From: Paenibacillus sp. URB8-2
Lineage (GTDB): Bacteria > Bacillota > Bacilli > Paenibacillales > Paenibacillaceae
NCBI RefSeq assembly: GCF_013393385.1
Contig: NZ_AP023239.1
Location: 3,596,001 to 3,660,000 of the forward strand
Length of the DNA: 64,000 nt
Direction: 5' to 3'
Part shown: positions 8,468 through 17,578 of the stretch, piece by piece
How positions within the stretch are numbered: the stretch's first letter is position 1
How the letters are laid out: each line of letters opens with the position of its first letter
The notes under the pieces: generated by a model
What the model was told of the DNA's origin: nothing
What the model saw: only the letters and a program-made list of their open reading frames with translations
The model's database searches: none
Position numbers and translations under genes: made by a program

Positions 8468-9718
8468 ATGATGAGTGAAGTTGCAAGCAAAGCGGCTTTG
8501 GCCAAAAGCACGGCAGGTGCGCTCGGCAGGCTGACTACAGGGCAGAAGAATGAAGCGCTGCTGGTAATGGCGGATGCGCTGCAACGGGAAGCCGATGCAA
8601 TTATCACGGCCAACGCCGAGGATCTTGAGCGGGGTAGACAAGGCGGCACGCCGGAATCCATGCTCGACCGGCTGGCGCTGCAAACCGTACGGATCGACAC
8701 TATCGCCGAAGGGCTCCGGCAAATCGCCGCCCTGCCCGACCCTGTCGGAGACATTCTTGAAACAATGGAGCGTCCGAACGGGCTCATTATTGAGAAAATC
8801 CGCGTGCCGCTCGGTGTCATCGGAATTATTTACGAAGCGCGCCCCAATGTTACTGTCGACGCCGCCGGCTTGTGCCTGAAGACAGGCAACGCTGTCGTGC
8901 TTCGCGGCGGATCGGCCGCTCTCTCCTCCAACCGTAAAATCGTCGAGGTGCTGCACACCGCTTTGGCCGAGACGAGCCTCCCTCCTGAGGCGCTTCAGCT
9001 TATCGAAGACCCGGACCGCTCGTCCGTTGATGAAATGCTAAAGCTGAACGGTCTGCTTGATGTGATTATACCGCGCGGCGGAAGCTCGCTCATTCAGAAC
9101 GTTGTTAAGAATGCCACCGTTCCCGTCATTGAGACGGGCGCAGGCATCTGCCATACTTATCTGGATTCCAGCGCGGTTCCGGCAATGGCTGAATCGATCA
9201 GCCTGAACGCCAAAGTGCAGCGGCCTTCCGTCTGCAACTCGATGGAGACCCTGCTCGTTCACCGCAGCTTCGCGGCCGAGCACTTGACCAAGCTCGGAGA
9301 AGCTTTCCGCAGCGCCAATGTTGAGCTTCGCGGATGCGCACGGACACGGACGCTCATTCCGTGGGCCCTCACGGCCACCGATGAAAATTATGCGACAGAA
9401 TATAACGATTATATTCTCAACATTAAAGTGGTTGACGGAATCGACGAAGCGCTGGAGCATATCGCCCGGTATGGAACGAAGCATTCAGAGTGCATTATAA
9501 CGGAGGACGAAGAGAATGCCGAGCGGTTCCAAGATGAAGTCGACGCCGCGGCCGTTTACCATAACGCATCCACCCGTTTTACCGACGGATTCGAATTCGG
9601 ATTCGGCGCGGAGATCGGCATCAGCACCCAGAAGCTGCATGCACGCGGACCAATGGGTCTTCCGGCGCTGACTTCAACCAAATATAAAATTTACGGCAAC
9701 GGACAAATCCGGAGCTAG
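8468..9718 (+). CDS. proA: Glutamate-5-semialdehyde dehydrogenase (gamma-glutamyl phosphate reductase)
   Basis: NADPH-dependent reduction of glutamyl-5-phosphate to glutamate semialdehyde, the second step of proline synthesis; cytoplasmic. 416 residues, normal for the family. Conserved blocks include GVIGIIYEARPNVTVDAAGLC (about 116-136), the NAVVLRGGSAA stretch and the catalytic-Cys region VQRPSVCNSMET (about 252-263). GGAGGAACG precedes two adjacent ATG codons (8468 and 8471). In operon with proB and proC. Confidence 0.97.
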   Translation: MMSEVASKAALAKSTAGALGRLTTGQKNEALLVMADALQREADAIITANAEDLERGRQGGTPESMLDRLALQTVRIDTIAEGLRQIAALPDPVGDILETMERPNGLIIEKIRVPLGVIGIIYEARPNVTVDAAGLCLKTGNAVVLRGGSAALSSNRKIVEVLHTALAETSLPPEALQLIEDPDRSSVDEMLKLNGLLDVIIPRGGSSLIQNVVKNATVPVIETGAGICHTYLDSSAVPAMAESISLNAKVQRPSVCNSMETLLVHRSFAAEHLTKLGEAFRSANVELRGCARTRTLIPWALTATDENYATEYNDYILNIKVVDGIDEALEHIARYGTKHSECIITEDEENAERFQDEVDAAAVYHNASTRFTDGFEFGFGAEIGISTQKLHARGPMGLPALTSTKYKIYGNGQIRS

Positions 9719-9748
9719 GCCCTTATCCGGCAAGGAGGATGCTAGACA

Positions 9749-10636
9749 ATGTGTCAACAAACAGCTAAGCCTTTGATTAACCATAATGTCGTCTTTCACG
9801 GCGCCGGCTCCATGGCGGAAGCAATCGTGCGAGGTCTGATCGCCCGCTCCGTTATCTATGCCGACAATATCATTATGCTTAACCGCAGCAGCAATGAACG
9901 GCTGGCTGAATTGCGTTCACGGTACGGTGTTACCGGAAGCAACGACCCGGAGCAAAAAGAAGAGTATTTGCGCACAGCCCCGGTCATCGTCCTGGCCATG
10001 AAGCCCAAGGACGCGGCAGCAGCTCTGCGCATTCTCGGACCGCGCCTACAGGACGGACAGCTGATTATTTCCGTCATCGCCGGCCTCTCCATCAGAACGA
10101 TTCAGGGTCTTCTCGGCAAAAAACAGCCTGTTGTCCGCACCATGCCGAACACCTCAAGCTCGATCGGCCTCGGCGCTACGGGAATCTCCTTCTCTAAAGA
10201 GGTATCCGATGAGCAGCGGCGGCTATCGCTAAATATCTTCGAAGCGGTTGGCCTTACTTCCGTTATTGAGGAAGAGCGTATGGAGATACTGACCGGCATA
10301 TCCGGCAGCGGACCCGCCTATATCTATTACATGATGGAAGCGATGATTGCCAGCGGCATCCGTGGCGGACTGTCCAAGGAACAGAGCGCCGAATTGACTG
10401 TCCAGACAGTGCTCGGTGCGGCCCGTATGGTCCAGCAAACCGGGGAAGAACCGGCCGCCCTTCGCAAAAAGGTCACCTCTCCGGGCGGCTCCACCCAAGC
10501 TGCGCTGGAAGTGCTCGACAAGGGCGATTTCTTCGAAACGGTCATTGCGGCGGTCAGCCGCTGCGCGGAGCGTTCACGTGAGATGGGAGCAGCGCTGGAA
10601 GCGGAATTATCCGCAGAGACTGAAAAGGAACGGTAA
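9749..10636 (+). CDS. proC: Pyrroline-5-carboxylate reductase
   Basis: Last step of proline synthesis, reducing 1-pyrroline-5-carboxylate with NAD(P)H. 295 residues. The N-terminal Rossmann motif is HGAGSMAEAIVRGL. VRTMPNTSSSIGLG and the C-terminal signature around GSGPAYIYYMMEAM and KVTSPGGSTQAAL are intact. AAGGAGG stands nine bases before the ATG. It follows proA by 30 bases and is closed by a strong terminator, so all three proline genes are under the upstream T-box. Confidence 0.96.
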   Translation: MCQQTAKPLINHNVVFHGAGSMAEAIVRGLIARSVIYADNIIMLNRSSNERLAELRSRYGVTGSNDPEQKEEYLRTAPVIVLAMKPKDAAAALRILGPRLQDGQLIISVIAGLSIRTIQGLLGKKQPVVRTMPNTSSSIGLGATGISFSKEVSDEQRRLSLNIFEAVGLTSVIEEERMEILTGISGSGPAYIYYMMEAMIASGIRGGLSKEQSAELTVQTVLGAARMVQQTGEEPAALRKKVTSPGGSTQAALEVLDKGDFFETVIAAVSRCAERSREMGAALEAELSAETEKER

Positions 10637-10705
10637 ACTCAAAATGAGAATCCATAAGAAATTGTAGTATATACTCCTTAAAGATAAATTAGCCATTCTA
10701 ACCAC

Positions 10706-10747
10706 AAAACCGCAGTTCCAAGACCGAATCTTGGAACTGCGGTTTTT
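10706..10747. terminator. Terminator between convergent proC and dnaD
   Basis: Near-perfect hairpin AAAACCGCAGTTCCAAGA / TCTTGGAACTGCGGTTTTT with a short loop. A-rich and T-rich flanks make it usable from both directions. Confidence 0.92.
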
Positions 10748-10798
10748 CATTTATAATTTTCATTTTTAAATGGAAAGCCAATGATATCCTTACGCCGT

Positions 10799-11536
10799 CT
10801 AACTTCCCCCGCGGAACCGCTGGGAATACGCCTTAACGTCCTGCGCGTTCTTCACTCGGTTGCGGCTCCACTCCAGCAGAATCCGGTCGATATAACGAAA
10901 ATATACTTTGCCTGCGAACACCGACTCCTTCAGTGCGAGCAGAATAAGCTCCTCGGGGTAGCGGTCCTGGTCCAGCCAGCCGGAGATCGTCTCGCATTCC
11001 ATCGGAGAAAGCGGGCGGCCGAATTCCTTCTCGAACACAACGAAGAGACTGGGGCTTTCCGATTCACCGGAAACTACGCCTGTTTGAATCCTTTCGCCCT
11101 TCTCCAGTGACGATGACCGGGCACCTCGCTGGAACGAATTGCTGTCCGCCCCTAATGCCGCAGAATTTCGCTGCGACGAAAGATAGCGTCCTAGTTTATC
11201 ATACAGCCCGGAAAAGTCATAGCGCTCGTAATGAAGCCCCTGACGCTCGTCGCTGCCCGCTTCAATCTTCAAGAACCCTTCTTTAATCAGCTTCTGCAGT
11301 TCACCTGCAATGACAGACGCGCTGCGGCCGGTTACAGCCTGAAGCTCCTCCAGCGAAGGAAAGTCCTTTCCTTCAATCTGGCGAAAAGAGAGCAGATGAA
11401 TAAGCAGCAGTGTCTCGCTGCCGGTTAAATTAAGCTTGCGGTAAGCGGTGAGAAGCGCATAAGGAATAACGGCCATCCCGCTCTGCAGCCCGAAGGTTAC
11501 GCCTTCGCTCCAGCTGGTTCTTTCTTTGCCGTCCAT
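10799..11536 (-). CDS. dnaD: DnaD-family replication initiation protein
   Basis: 245-residue DnaD-like protein needed for loading the replicative helicase in Firmicutes. The N-terminal winged-helix DDBH1 domain (about 20-105, with FPSLEELQAVTGRSASVIAGEL) is joined by a polar linker to a DDBH2 domain (about 160-230, with FGRPLSPMECETISGWLDQ and the YIDRILLEWSRNRVKN end that matches the YxxxIxxxW motif). It follows asnS by 18 bases, as in B. subtilis (asnS-dnaD). Confidence 0.9.
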   Translation of the reverse strand: MDGKERTSWSEGVTFGLQSGMAVIPYALLTAYRKLNLTGSETLLLIHLLSFRQIEGKDFPSLEELQAVTGRSASVIAGELQKLIKEGFLKIEAGSDERQGLHYERYDFSGLYDKLGRYLSSQRNSAALGADSNSFQRGARSSSLEKGERIQTGVVSGESESPSLFVVFEKEFGRPLSPMECETISGWLDQDRYPEELILLALKESVFAGKVYFRYIDRILLEWSRNRVKNAQDVKAYSQRFRGGS

Positions 11537-11554
11537 AAGCGCCTCCTCTCATTC

Positions 11555-12850
11555 TTAAGGGTAGAGACGGTACAACATGCGTGGAAACGGAATCGTCTCG
11601 CGAACATGATCCAGACCGCAAATCCAGGCCACAGTCCGTTCCAAACCAAGACCGAAACCGGAATGCGGAACAGAGCCGTACGTACGAAGATCCATATACC
11701 ATTTGTACGTATCAAGCGAAAGCTCATGCTCTTTGAAGCGCTCTTCAAGGAGCACAGGATCATCGATCCGCTGCGATCCGCCGATAATTTCCCCGTATCC
11801 TTCCGGAGCAATCATATCCGCGCACAGCACGACATCCGGACGATTTGGATCGGGCTTCATATAGAAAGCCTTGATTCCGGTCGGATAATGGGTAATGAAC
11901 ACCGGCTTGTCGTATTCTTCGGCAATCGCCGTTTCATGCGGCGCGCCGAAGTCCTCGCCCCAAGGGATGTCGAAGCCTTTGCCGTTCAGGAATGTGATCG
12001 CATCGTCGTAAGTAATGCGCGGGAAAGGCGCCTTGATATTTTCCAGCTTGGAAATATCGCGGCCGACCGCCTCCAGCTCTGCCTTGCAGATCTTCAGAAC
12101 GGACTGCACGACATGGCTGATGAACTCCTCCTGCACACGCAGACTTTCTTCATGCTCCGTGAAAGCCATCTCCGGCTCGATCATCCAGAATTCGATCAAA
12201 TGCCGGCGGGTTTTGGATTTCTCCGCCCGGAAAGTCGGTCCGAACGAGTATACACGGCCCAGCGCCATCGCCGCGGCTTCCATGTAGAGCTGTCCGCTCT
12301 GGGTCAAATATGCGTCCTCTTCAAAGTACTTGGTGTGGAACAGATTAGTCGTACCTTCCGCTGAAGTCGGGGTCAGAATGGGAGGGTCAACGAGCGTAAA
12401 GCCGTTGATATCGAAATACTCCTGAATCGCCCGGATAATTTCCGCCCGGATCACGAGAATCGCCCGCTGCTTCGAGGAGCGGAGCCACAGATGCCGGTGA
12501 TCCATTAAGAAATCGACCCCGTGCTCCTTCGGCGTAATCGGATAATTCTCGGTCAGGTGCAGAATCTCGATTCCGGTCACCGTCATCTCGAATCCCGATT
12601 GGCTACGGGGTTCTTCGCGGATGATTCCCGTGACGTACAAGGAGCTTTCCTGGGTCAAACTTTTGGCGTCGTTCCAGACCTCCTCCGGGACCTCCGATTT
12701 CACGACGACTCCCTGAATATAACCGGTTCCGTCCCGAAGCTGCAGGAACTGAATTTTACCGCTGGAGCGTTTGTTGTTTACCCAGCAGCCAATGACGACG
12801 CTTTCTCCGACATGATCTTTCACGCCCAGGATAACAGTTTTGTTAGCCAT
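11555..12850 (-). CDS. asnS: Asparagine--tRNA ligase
   Basis: Class IIb aminoacyl-tRNA synthetase that charges tRNA-Asn. 431 residues, the usual length. An N-terminal OB-fold anticodon-binding domain (about 15-110) precedes the catalytic core. Motif 2 ([21 protein letters not shown]) and motif 3 ([15 protein letters not shown] near the C-terminus) are complete. The start ATG at 12850 has AGGAGAGATTGAGGTC upstream. No T-box leader is seen before this gene. It forms a unit with dnaD. Confidence 0.97.
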   Translation of the reverse strand: MANKTVILGVKDHVGESVVIGCWVNNKRSSGKIQFLQLRDGTGYIQGVVVKSEVPEEVWNDAKSLTQESSLYVTGIIREEPRSQSGFEMTVTGIEILHLTENYPITPKEHGVDFLMDHRHLWLRSSKQRAILVIRAEIIRAIQEYFDINGFTLVDPPILTPTSAEGTTNLFHTKYFEEDAYLTQSGQLYMEAAAMALGRVYSFGPTFRAEKSKTRRHLIEFWMIEPEMAFTEHEESLRVQEEFISHVVQSVLKICKAELEAVGRDISKLENIKAPFPRITYDDAITFLNGKGFDIPWGEDFGAPHETAIAEEYDKPVFITHYPTGIKAFYMKPDPNRPDVVLCADMIAPEGYGEIIGGSQRIDDPVLLEERFKEHELSLDTYKWYMDLRTYGSVPHSGFGLGLERTVAWICGLDHVRETIPFPRMLYRLYP

Positions 12851-12890
12851 GACCTCAATCTCTCCTCTTTAGAAGTGCGGTTAAAAGGTC

Positions 12891-12927
12891 CGACAGCCAA
12901 AGGCCGCTTACCCGGGCCTTTGGCTGT
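12891..12927 (-). terminator. Hairpin upstream of asnS
   Basis: CAGCCAAAGGCC / GGCCTTTGGCTG with a 9-base loop. It lies between the ackA 3' end and asnS. On the minus strand no long T run follows, so it may be a weak terminator or part of the asnS leader. Confidence 0.4.
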
Positions 12928-12946
12928 GGATTCCTTTTTCTTTAAA

Positions 12947-13038
12947 AATATAAGAAAGAATAAGCATAGCGCTTATCCTTGTCTTATATTTCTACGAGAA
13001 ACGAGGAACGTCCTCTGAAGGACGTTCCAACCGTCTCT
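12947..13038 (-). repeat. Dispersed two-hairpin intergenic repeat, copy A
   Basis: Read on the minus strand it has a first hairpin (arms GGAACGTCC / GGACGTTCC flanked by AGAGACGG and CGTTTCT), then CTCGTAGAAATATAAG, then a second hairpin (AAGACAAGGATAAGC / GCTTATTCTTTCTT). It matches the element at 38626-38723 in order, spacing and core words. It sits just after ackA and may also end that transcript. Confidence 0.7.
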
Positions 13039-13058
13039 TATGATCTTATTGTATCTCT

Positions 13059-14264
13059 TTACGCTTGTTCTTGCACGATGCGAAGTGTATCGCGAGCAAT
13101 CACGAGTTCTTCGTTGGTCGGAACGACAAGCACTTCCACCTTGGAGCCGCTAGCGGAAATGCGGCGAGGGTCGCCGGAGCGGACCTTGTTCGCTTCTTTG
13201 TCCAGCTCGATTCCAAGGAAGGTCAAGTTGCTCAGAACCTTCTCGCGAAGCAGAGACGCGTTCTCGCCTACGCCCGCAGTGAAGACGATGACGTCAACGC
13301 CGTCCATCGCCGCCGCATAGGAACCGATATATTTGCGCAGACGGTATTCGTACATTTCAAAGGCCAATGTGGAATTCGGCTCGCCCTTTTCATAGCCGTC
13401 AATGATGTCGCGCATGTCGCTGCTCGTTCCGGAAATGGCCAGCAGACCGCTATGCTTGTTGAGCATGGAGCTGGCTTCGCCGGAAGTAAGCTCTTCCTTG
13501 TTCATGACATAAGGAACGATCGCCGGGTCGATGTCGCCGCTGCGCGTACCCATCATGAGGCCTTCCAGCGGGGTCATACCCATCGAGGTATCCACCGAAA
13601 CTCCGCCTTGAACGGCGGTAACGCTGGCGCCGTTGCCGATATGGCAGGTGATGATTTTGAGGTCTTTCAGCGGACGTCCGAGGTACTCGGCCGCAGCCTT
13701 GCTTACAAAATCATGGGATGTGCCGTGCGCGCCGTAGCGGCGGACTTTGTACTTGTTGTACAGCACTCTCGGAATGGCGTACATATAAGCTTTCTCAGGC
13801 ATCGTTTGATGGAATGCAGTATCGAATACAACAACCTGGGGAACACCCGGCATATTGACTTCCGAAGCGGTAATTCCCATAACAGCCGCCGGGTTATGTA
13901 GCGGTGCAAGGTCGAACAGCCGGCGGATTTCCGATTTGGCCGCTCCGTCTACCAGTGCCGATGCCTTAAAGGTCTCGCCGCCGTGAACGACGCGGTGACC
14001 GACAGCATTGATCTCTTTGATAGAATCGATCACGCCATGCTCCTTATCGGTCAGATTGGCCAACACTTTACGAATGGCTGTTGTATGTTCCAGAATTTCG
14101 CTTACTTCGGTAACTTCCTGTTTGCCTGTCGGCTTGTGGGTCAGGATCGAGGAATCCATACCAATGCGCTCGACCAAACCTTTGGCCAGCACGGATTCAT
14201 CCGTCATGTCATAAAGCTGATATTTCAGCGAAGAAGAACCTGCGTTAATTACTAGAACTTTCAT
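13059..14264 (-). CDS. ackA: Acetate kinase
   Basis: Interconverts acetate + ATP and acetyl phosphate + ADP. 401 residues, standard length. The N-terminal phosphate-binding signature VLVINAGSSSLKYQL and the second signature around GHRVVHGGE are present, with GAHGTSHDFV and GMTPLEGLMMGTRSGDIDP in the middle. It overlaps the preceding dehydrogenase gene by 4 bases (ATGA), so the two are translationally coupled. The usual partner pta is not nearby. Confidence 0.97.
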   Translation of the reverse strand: MKVLVINAGSSSLKYQLYDMTDESVLAKGLVERIGMDSSILTHKPTGKQEVTEVSEILEHTTAIRKVLANLTDKEHGVIDSIKEINAVGHRVVHGGETFKASALVDGAAKSEIRRLFDLAPLHNPAAVMGITASEVNMPGVPQVVVFDTAFHQTMPEKAYMYAIPRVLYNKYKVRRYGAHGTSHDFVSKAAAEYLGRPLKDLKIITCHIGNGASVTAVQGGVSVDTSMGMTPLEGLMMGTRSGDIDPAIVPYVMNKEELTSGEASSMLNKHSGLLAISGTSSDMRDIIDGYEKGEPNSTLAFEMYEYRLRKYIGSYAAAMDGVDVIVFTAGVGENASLLREKVLSNLTFLGIELDKEANKVRSGDPRRISASGSKVEVLVVPTNEELVIARDTLRIVQEQA

Positions 14265-15133
14265 ACACGGTCACCATCCTTGTCATACTTGAAGAAGCCT
14301 TCGCCCGATTTCATGCCCAGTTGTCCCGCACGCACCATCTTTTTGAGAATGGTCGACGGACGGTACTTCAGTTCGCCGTACTCGCGGAACATGCGCTCCA
14401 GAGCGGCAAGTACCGAATCCAGGCCGAAGCGGTCAGCCATTTCAAGCGGGCCGTATTGGAATTGGTAGCCGATACGCATTGCATCGTCGATGTCTTCAGG
14501 AGAAGCTACGCCTTCTTGCAGAACATGCATAGCTTCATTAATGAACAGGCAAATGAGGCGTGAAGTTACAAATCCCGGGGATTCGTAAATCATTACGCCT
14601 TTCTTCTCGACTACGTCGTCAACAAAAGCTTTCGTATGTTCAAAAGTCGTGTCGGATGTCTTGAGGCCGCGGACGATTTCCACGACGTCAACCTTGGCGA
14701 CGGGATAAATAAAGTGCATGCCGATCACGCGTTCAGGATACATTGTAGAGCTTGCAAGTTCGGTCAAGCTGAGTGTGGAAGTGTTGCTGGCAAGAATGAT
14801 ATTGTTCGGACACACTTGGTCCAGCTGATTGAATACTTTCTTTTTCTCATCCAGATCCTCAATGATCGTTTCGATTACCATGTCGCAGGCGCTAAGTTCC
14901 GCGAAATGTGTCACTTTTTGGATGCGGCCAAGGATAAGCTTCTTCTCAGCTTGGGTAATTGCCCATTTCTCCAGTTGCTTATCAAGGCTAGTCTCAATCA
15001 TGCTGTAGGAGTAGTCCAATTTCTCCGGCGTCTTCTCCACCAGCAGCACGTCCAGACCCTTGGCTGCCAACATCTCGGCAATCCCTTGTCCCATCGTGCC
15101 TCCGCCGATGACACCGATTTTCTTAAAATTCAT
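14261..15133 (-). CDS. 3-hydroxyacyl-CoA (3-hydroxybutyryl-CoA) dehydrogenase family protein
   Basis: NAD(P)-dependent oxidation or reduction at C3 of short acyl-CoA. 290 residues, as in stand-alone 3-hydroxybutyryl-CoA dehydrogenases. Rossmann motif GVIGGGTMGQGIAEMLA at residues 7-23; HFIYPVAKVDVVEIV (about 139-153) holds the catalytic His region; the C-terminal 3HCDH domain has PGFVTSRLICLFINEA and QYGPLEMADRFGLD. It is coupled to ackA, suggesting a link between butyryl- or crotonyl-type acyl-CoA reactions and acetate. The exact substrate cannot be told from sequence. Confidence 0.88.
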   Translation of the reverse strand: MNFKKIGVIGGGTMGQGIAEMLAAKGLDVLLVEKTPEKLDYSYSMIETSLDKQLEKWAITQAEKKLILGRIQKVTHFAELSACDMVIETIIEDLDEKKKVFNQLDQVCPNNIILASNTSTLSLTELASSTMYPERVIGMHFIYPVAKVDVVEIVRGLKTSDTTFEHTKAFVDDVVEKKGVMIYESPGFVTSRLICLFINEAMHVLQEGVASPEDIDDAMRIGYQFQYGPLEMADRFGLDSVLAALERMFREYGELKYRPSTILKKMVRAGQLGMKSGEGFFKYDKDGDRV

Positions 15134-15243
15134 AAAAAGCCTCCATCCTTTCAGGTATCTCTACATTTTTGTAGCACCTTTTTATCTGTCGAAAAAAACA
15201 GCATACTCCGACATATAATAATATCTTAGCATGTCTGAAAAGT

Positions 15244-15279
15244 AAAAAAAAATAACCGGCATCAAGAATTATGCCGGTA
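15244..15279 (-). terminator. Terminator of the FtsH-like gene
   Basis: ACCGGCAT / ATGCCGGT with an 8-base loop and nine Ts on the minus strand. Its first arm includes the gene's stop codon. Confidence 0.88.
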
Positions 15280-16771
15280 AAAGGACACTGTCACGAAATT
15301 GACAACGAAATTGTTCTCCAGAGAGCACTTCTTCCTTCATCAGGATATCCAGGGAATAATCGAAAACATTTCGTTTATTTTCCAGAAGTGAACGGGTTCG
15401 TTCCATCAGTTCGTCCAAAATTTTACTATTCTCTTTCATCAATTCTTCTGTTGTTACCATTTCCAGCTTGGCGATTCCAAGGGAGGTAAGACCGGACTTC
15501 ATCATCATTTCCACAATACCGAGGGCCTGATCGAAATCGCCGCGGGAGCCTGTGCTCCGTCCGCCGTAATACATTTCTTCGGCAGCTGCTCCGCCCAGAG
15601 CGATCATGATCTGCTCCTCAAGATAGTCTTTCGTATACAGATACTGCTCCTGCTGCGGGTTATGCCGCACATAGCCGAGCGCCTGACCGCGCGGAGTGAG
15701 TGTTACCTGACTAACGCTGCCGGGTCGCAGAAGCTCGGCCATAATGGCATGTCCCAGCTCATGAATCGCTACCCGCTTCTTCTCTTCTTGGTTCGTCTCG
15801 CGGTCCGTCTTCTCGCCCATCATCACCTTGTCGATTGCCATCGCCAAATGACGATGCTCCACTTGGATCAGATTATCGCGCATCATATAGATGGCTGCTT
15901 CGTTCATGACGCTCTCGAGCTGGGCTCCGGAGAAGCCGTAAGCTTCCTCCGCGATTTTATCCAAATCGACTTCGGAATGAAGCGGTTTGTTCTTCGCATG
16001 CAGTTCGAGTATCGACCTGCGGCCCTTTTTATCGGGCATGTCCACCTGAATGTGACGGTCAAAACGCCCCGGCCGCAGCAGTGCGGGGTCCAGCATTTCT
16101 TTCCGGTTAGTGGCGGCGATCAGCAGTATGCGCGGTGTATCCGAGTTATAGATGCCATCCATTTCGGTCAGCAGCTGGTTCAGCGTCTGGTCGTACTCCC
16201 GCTGCTGCCCTCCTTCGCGTTTGCCTCCGATTACATCGATTTCGTCGATGAAAATAATCGCGCTCTCCTTGTTCTCCTTAGCGGCGCGGCCCCGGGCGTC
16301 CTTGAACAGATCGCGGATGCGTCCGGCGCCGACACCGACATACATTTCCACGAATTCACTGCCGGAAGCCGCAACGAATACCGAGTTCGTGTAGTGGGCC
16401 GCAGCCTTCGCCATCAGCGTCTTGCCCGTTCCGGGAGGCCCTGTAAGGAGAATCCCCTTAAGCGGACGGATACCGAACTTGCTGATTTCTTCATGCCGGA
16501 TCAGAAAATCTAGCGCCTCGCGCAGCTCCTGCTTCGCACTATCCTGTCCGCCGATTTCTTCAAACGTCAGCTTTGCCGGACCGTTCTTCTTGCGCTTCTT
16601 CTCCGCGCCCGCATTAACAGCGATACCGCCGCGCAAAAGGGTAATAGCCAGCAGAGCGCCGACCATGGCAACAGCAACAATTATCGGAACGACATTAAAA
16701 CCGAGAAAGGCTAAAAAAATCAGCAGCACAGGGACAAATCCGATCAATACTTCTTTACTCCATTTAGGCAT
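15269..16771 (-). CDS. FtsH-like membrane AAA+ zinc protease without extracytoplasmic domain
   Basis: 500-residue ATP-dependent metalloprotease related to FtsH but about 130 residues shorter. Two hydrophobic segments (about 8-27 and 29-47) follow each other directly, so the extracytoplasmic domain found between them in FtsH is missing. The AAA module is complete: GPPGTGKT (111-118), pore motif YVGVG (144-148), Walker B FIDEID (174-179), and RPGRFDR arginine fingers (233-239). The protease has HELGH (337-341) and a GDFDQA Asp (412) as third zinc ligand. The C-terminus is short. It overlaps by 8 bases the gene of a membrane-anchored protein that may supply the missing outer domain. It is not the housekeeping ftsH by length or context. 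Confidence 0.85.
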   Translation of the reverse strand: MPKWSKEVLIGFVPVLLIFLAFLGFNVVPIIVAVAMVGALLAITLLRGGIAVNAGAEKKRKKNGPAKLTFEEIGGQDSAKQELREALDFLIRHEEISKFGIRPLKGILLTGPPGTGKTLMAKAAAHYTNSVFVAASGSEFVEMYVGVGAGRIRDLFKDARGRAAKENKESAIIFIDEIDVIGGKREGGQQREYDQTLNQLLTEMDGIYNSDTPRILLIAATNRKEMLDPALLRPGRFDRHIQVDMPDKKGRRSILELHAKNKPLHSEVDLDKIAEEAYGFSGAQLESVMNEAAIYMMRDNLIQVEHRHLAMAIDKVMMGEKTDRETNQEEKKRVAIHELGHAIMAELLRPGSVSQVTLTPRGQALGYVRHNPQQEQYLYTKDYLEEQIMIALGGAAAEEMYYGGRSTGSRGDFDQALGIVEMMMKSGLTSLGIAKLEMVTTEELMKENSKILDELMERTRSLLENKRNVFDYSLDILMKEEVLSGEQFRCQFRDSVLLPA

Positions 16772-17297
16772 TGTTCCATACCCCCATCGTTTCCGGCTCG
16801 CGCGGTAAAATGATAAATTTGCTCTCTTTGCCGTCCGTCAGACTTACATATACATTTTTGTCGTCGATTTCCGTCGTGGCGGTAACGTTCGTGTACTGGG
16901 TGGACAGCTCTTTGAGCTTCTCCGGAATAAGCGTATATTTACGGCTTTCCATCGCCTCCGCTACGGAAAACATCGCTTTATCCCAATATTCGTCAAGCTT
17001 TTGGTTAGAGTGCTGTTCCACATCCAAATTCACGGTCCGTCCGCCAATCGCGGACTTGCCTTCGGTATTTATATATTGAACCAGTTCACGTAATTTCGTG
17101 CCCGGCTGCAAATCAAGTTTCAGAGTAACTGCATTGCGGTTAATAGAGATATGGGAAGCGTTGACTCCCTTATAGCTGCTTACAATCTTTTCAAGCGGCT
17201 CCTGAACGGCAAATTGACGATACAGAAACCAACCGCCGAACAGCAGCGCGGCTGACAGCAGCGCGGTCAACAATACAGGCATTAGACGAAGTTTCAA
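16764..17297 (-). CDS. Single-pass membrane protein coupled to the FtsH-like protease
   Basis: About 177 residues: a short basic N-terminus, one transmembrane segment (LMPVLLTALLSAALLFGGWF, about 5-24) and an extracytoplasmic domain of about 150 residues of mixed alpha/beta look with no Cys. No family recognised. I chose the TTG at 17297 because AGGAGG stands seven bases before it; an ATG five codons downstream is the alternative. Its stop overlaps the start of the FtsH-like gene. Role inferred from position: a partner or adaptor of that protease. Confidence 0.65.
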   Translation of the reverse strand: MKLRLMPVLLTALLSAALLFGGWFLYRQFAVQEPLEKIVSSYKGVNASHISINRNAVTLKLDLQPGTKLRELVQYINTEGKSAIGGRTVNLDVEQHSNQKLDEYWDKAMFSVAEAMESRKYTLIPEKLKELSTQYTNVTATTEIDDKNVYVSLTDGKESKFIILPREPETMGVWNNA

Positions 17298-17518
17298 GCA
17301 ACGTCCTCCTCTCAAATGATGACAAACTTTATAACTTTCCAAGCAGCGTGCTCAGCGCCATTCCGAGTCTGGCATGCTCTTTGCCATGCCTTGATACATC
17401 TAGTAGTATATCATAGGTGTATATACTAGAACGAATTAATTGTGAATAATATTTAAAATTTTATCTTCTATTTTTTCCCTTTATAATTCATGGCGGGCCT
17501 AGCGCTCCGAAAAATAAA

Positions 17519-17566
17519 ATCTAAAAAAAGAACCAGCCATCCCTGAAAGGGTTTGGCTGGTTCTTC
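17519..17566 (-). terminator. Terminator of the tseB-like gene
   Basis: GAACCAGCCA / TGGCTGGTTC hairpin followed on the minus strand by seven Ts. The rest of 17343-17518 shows only an AT-rich dyad (CTAGTAGTATAT / ATATACTAG) of unknown meaning, perhaps promoter DNA of the protease pair. Confidence 0.88.
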
Positions 17567-17578
17567 GTTTACGCTTCA

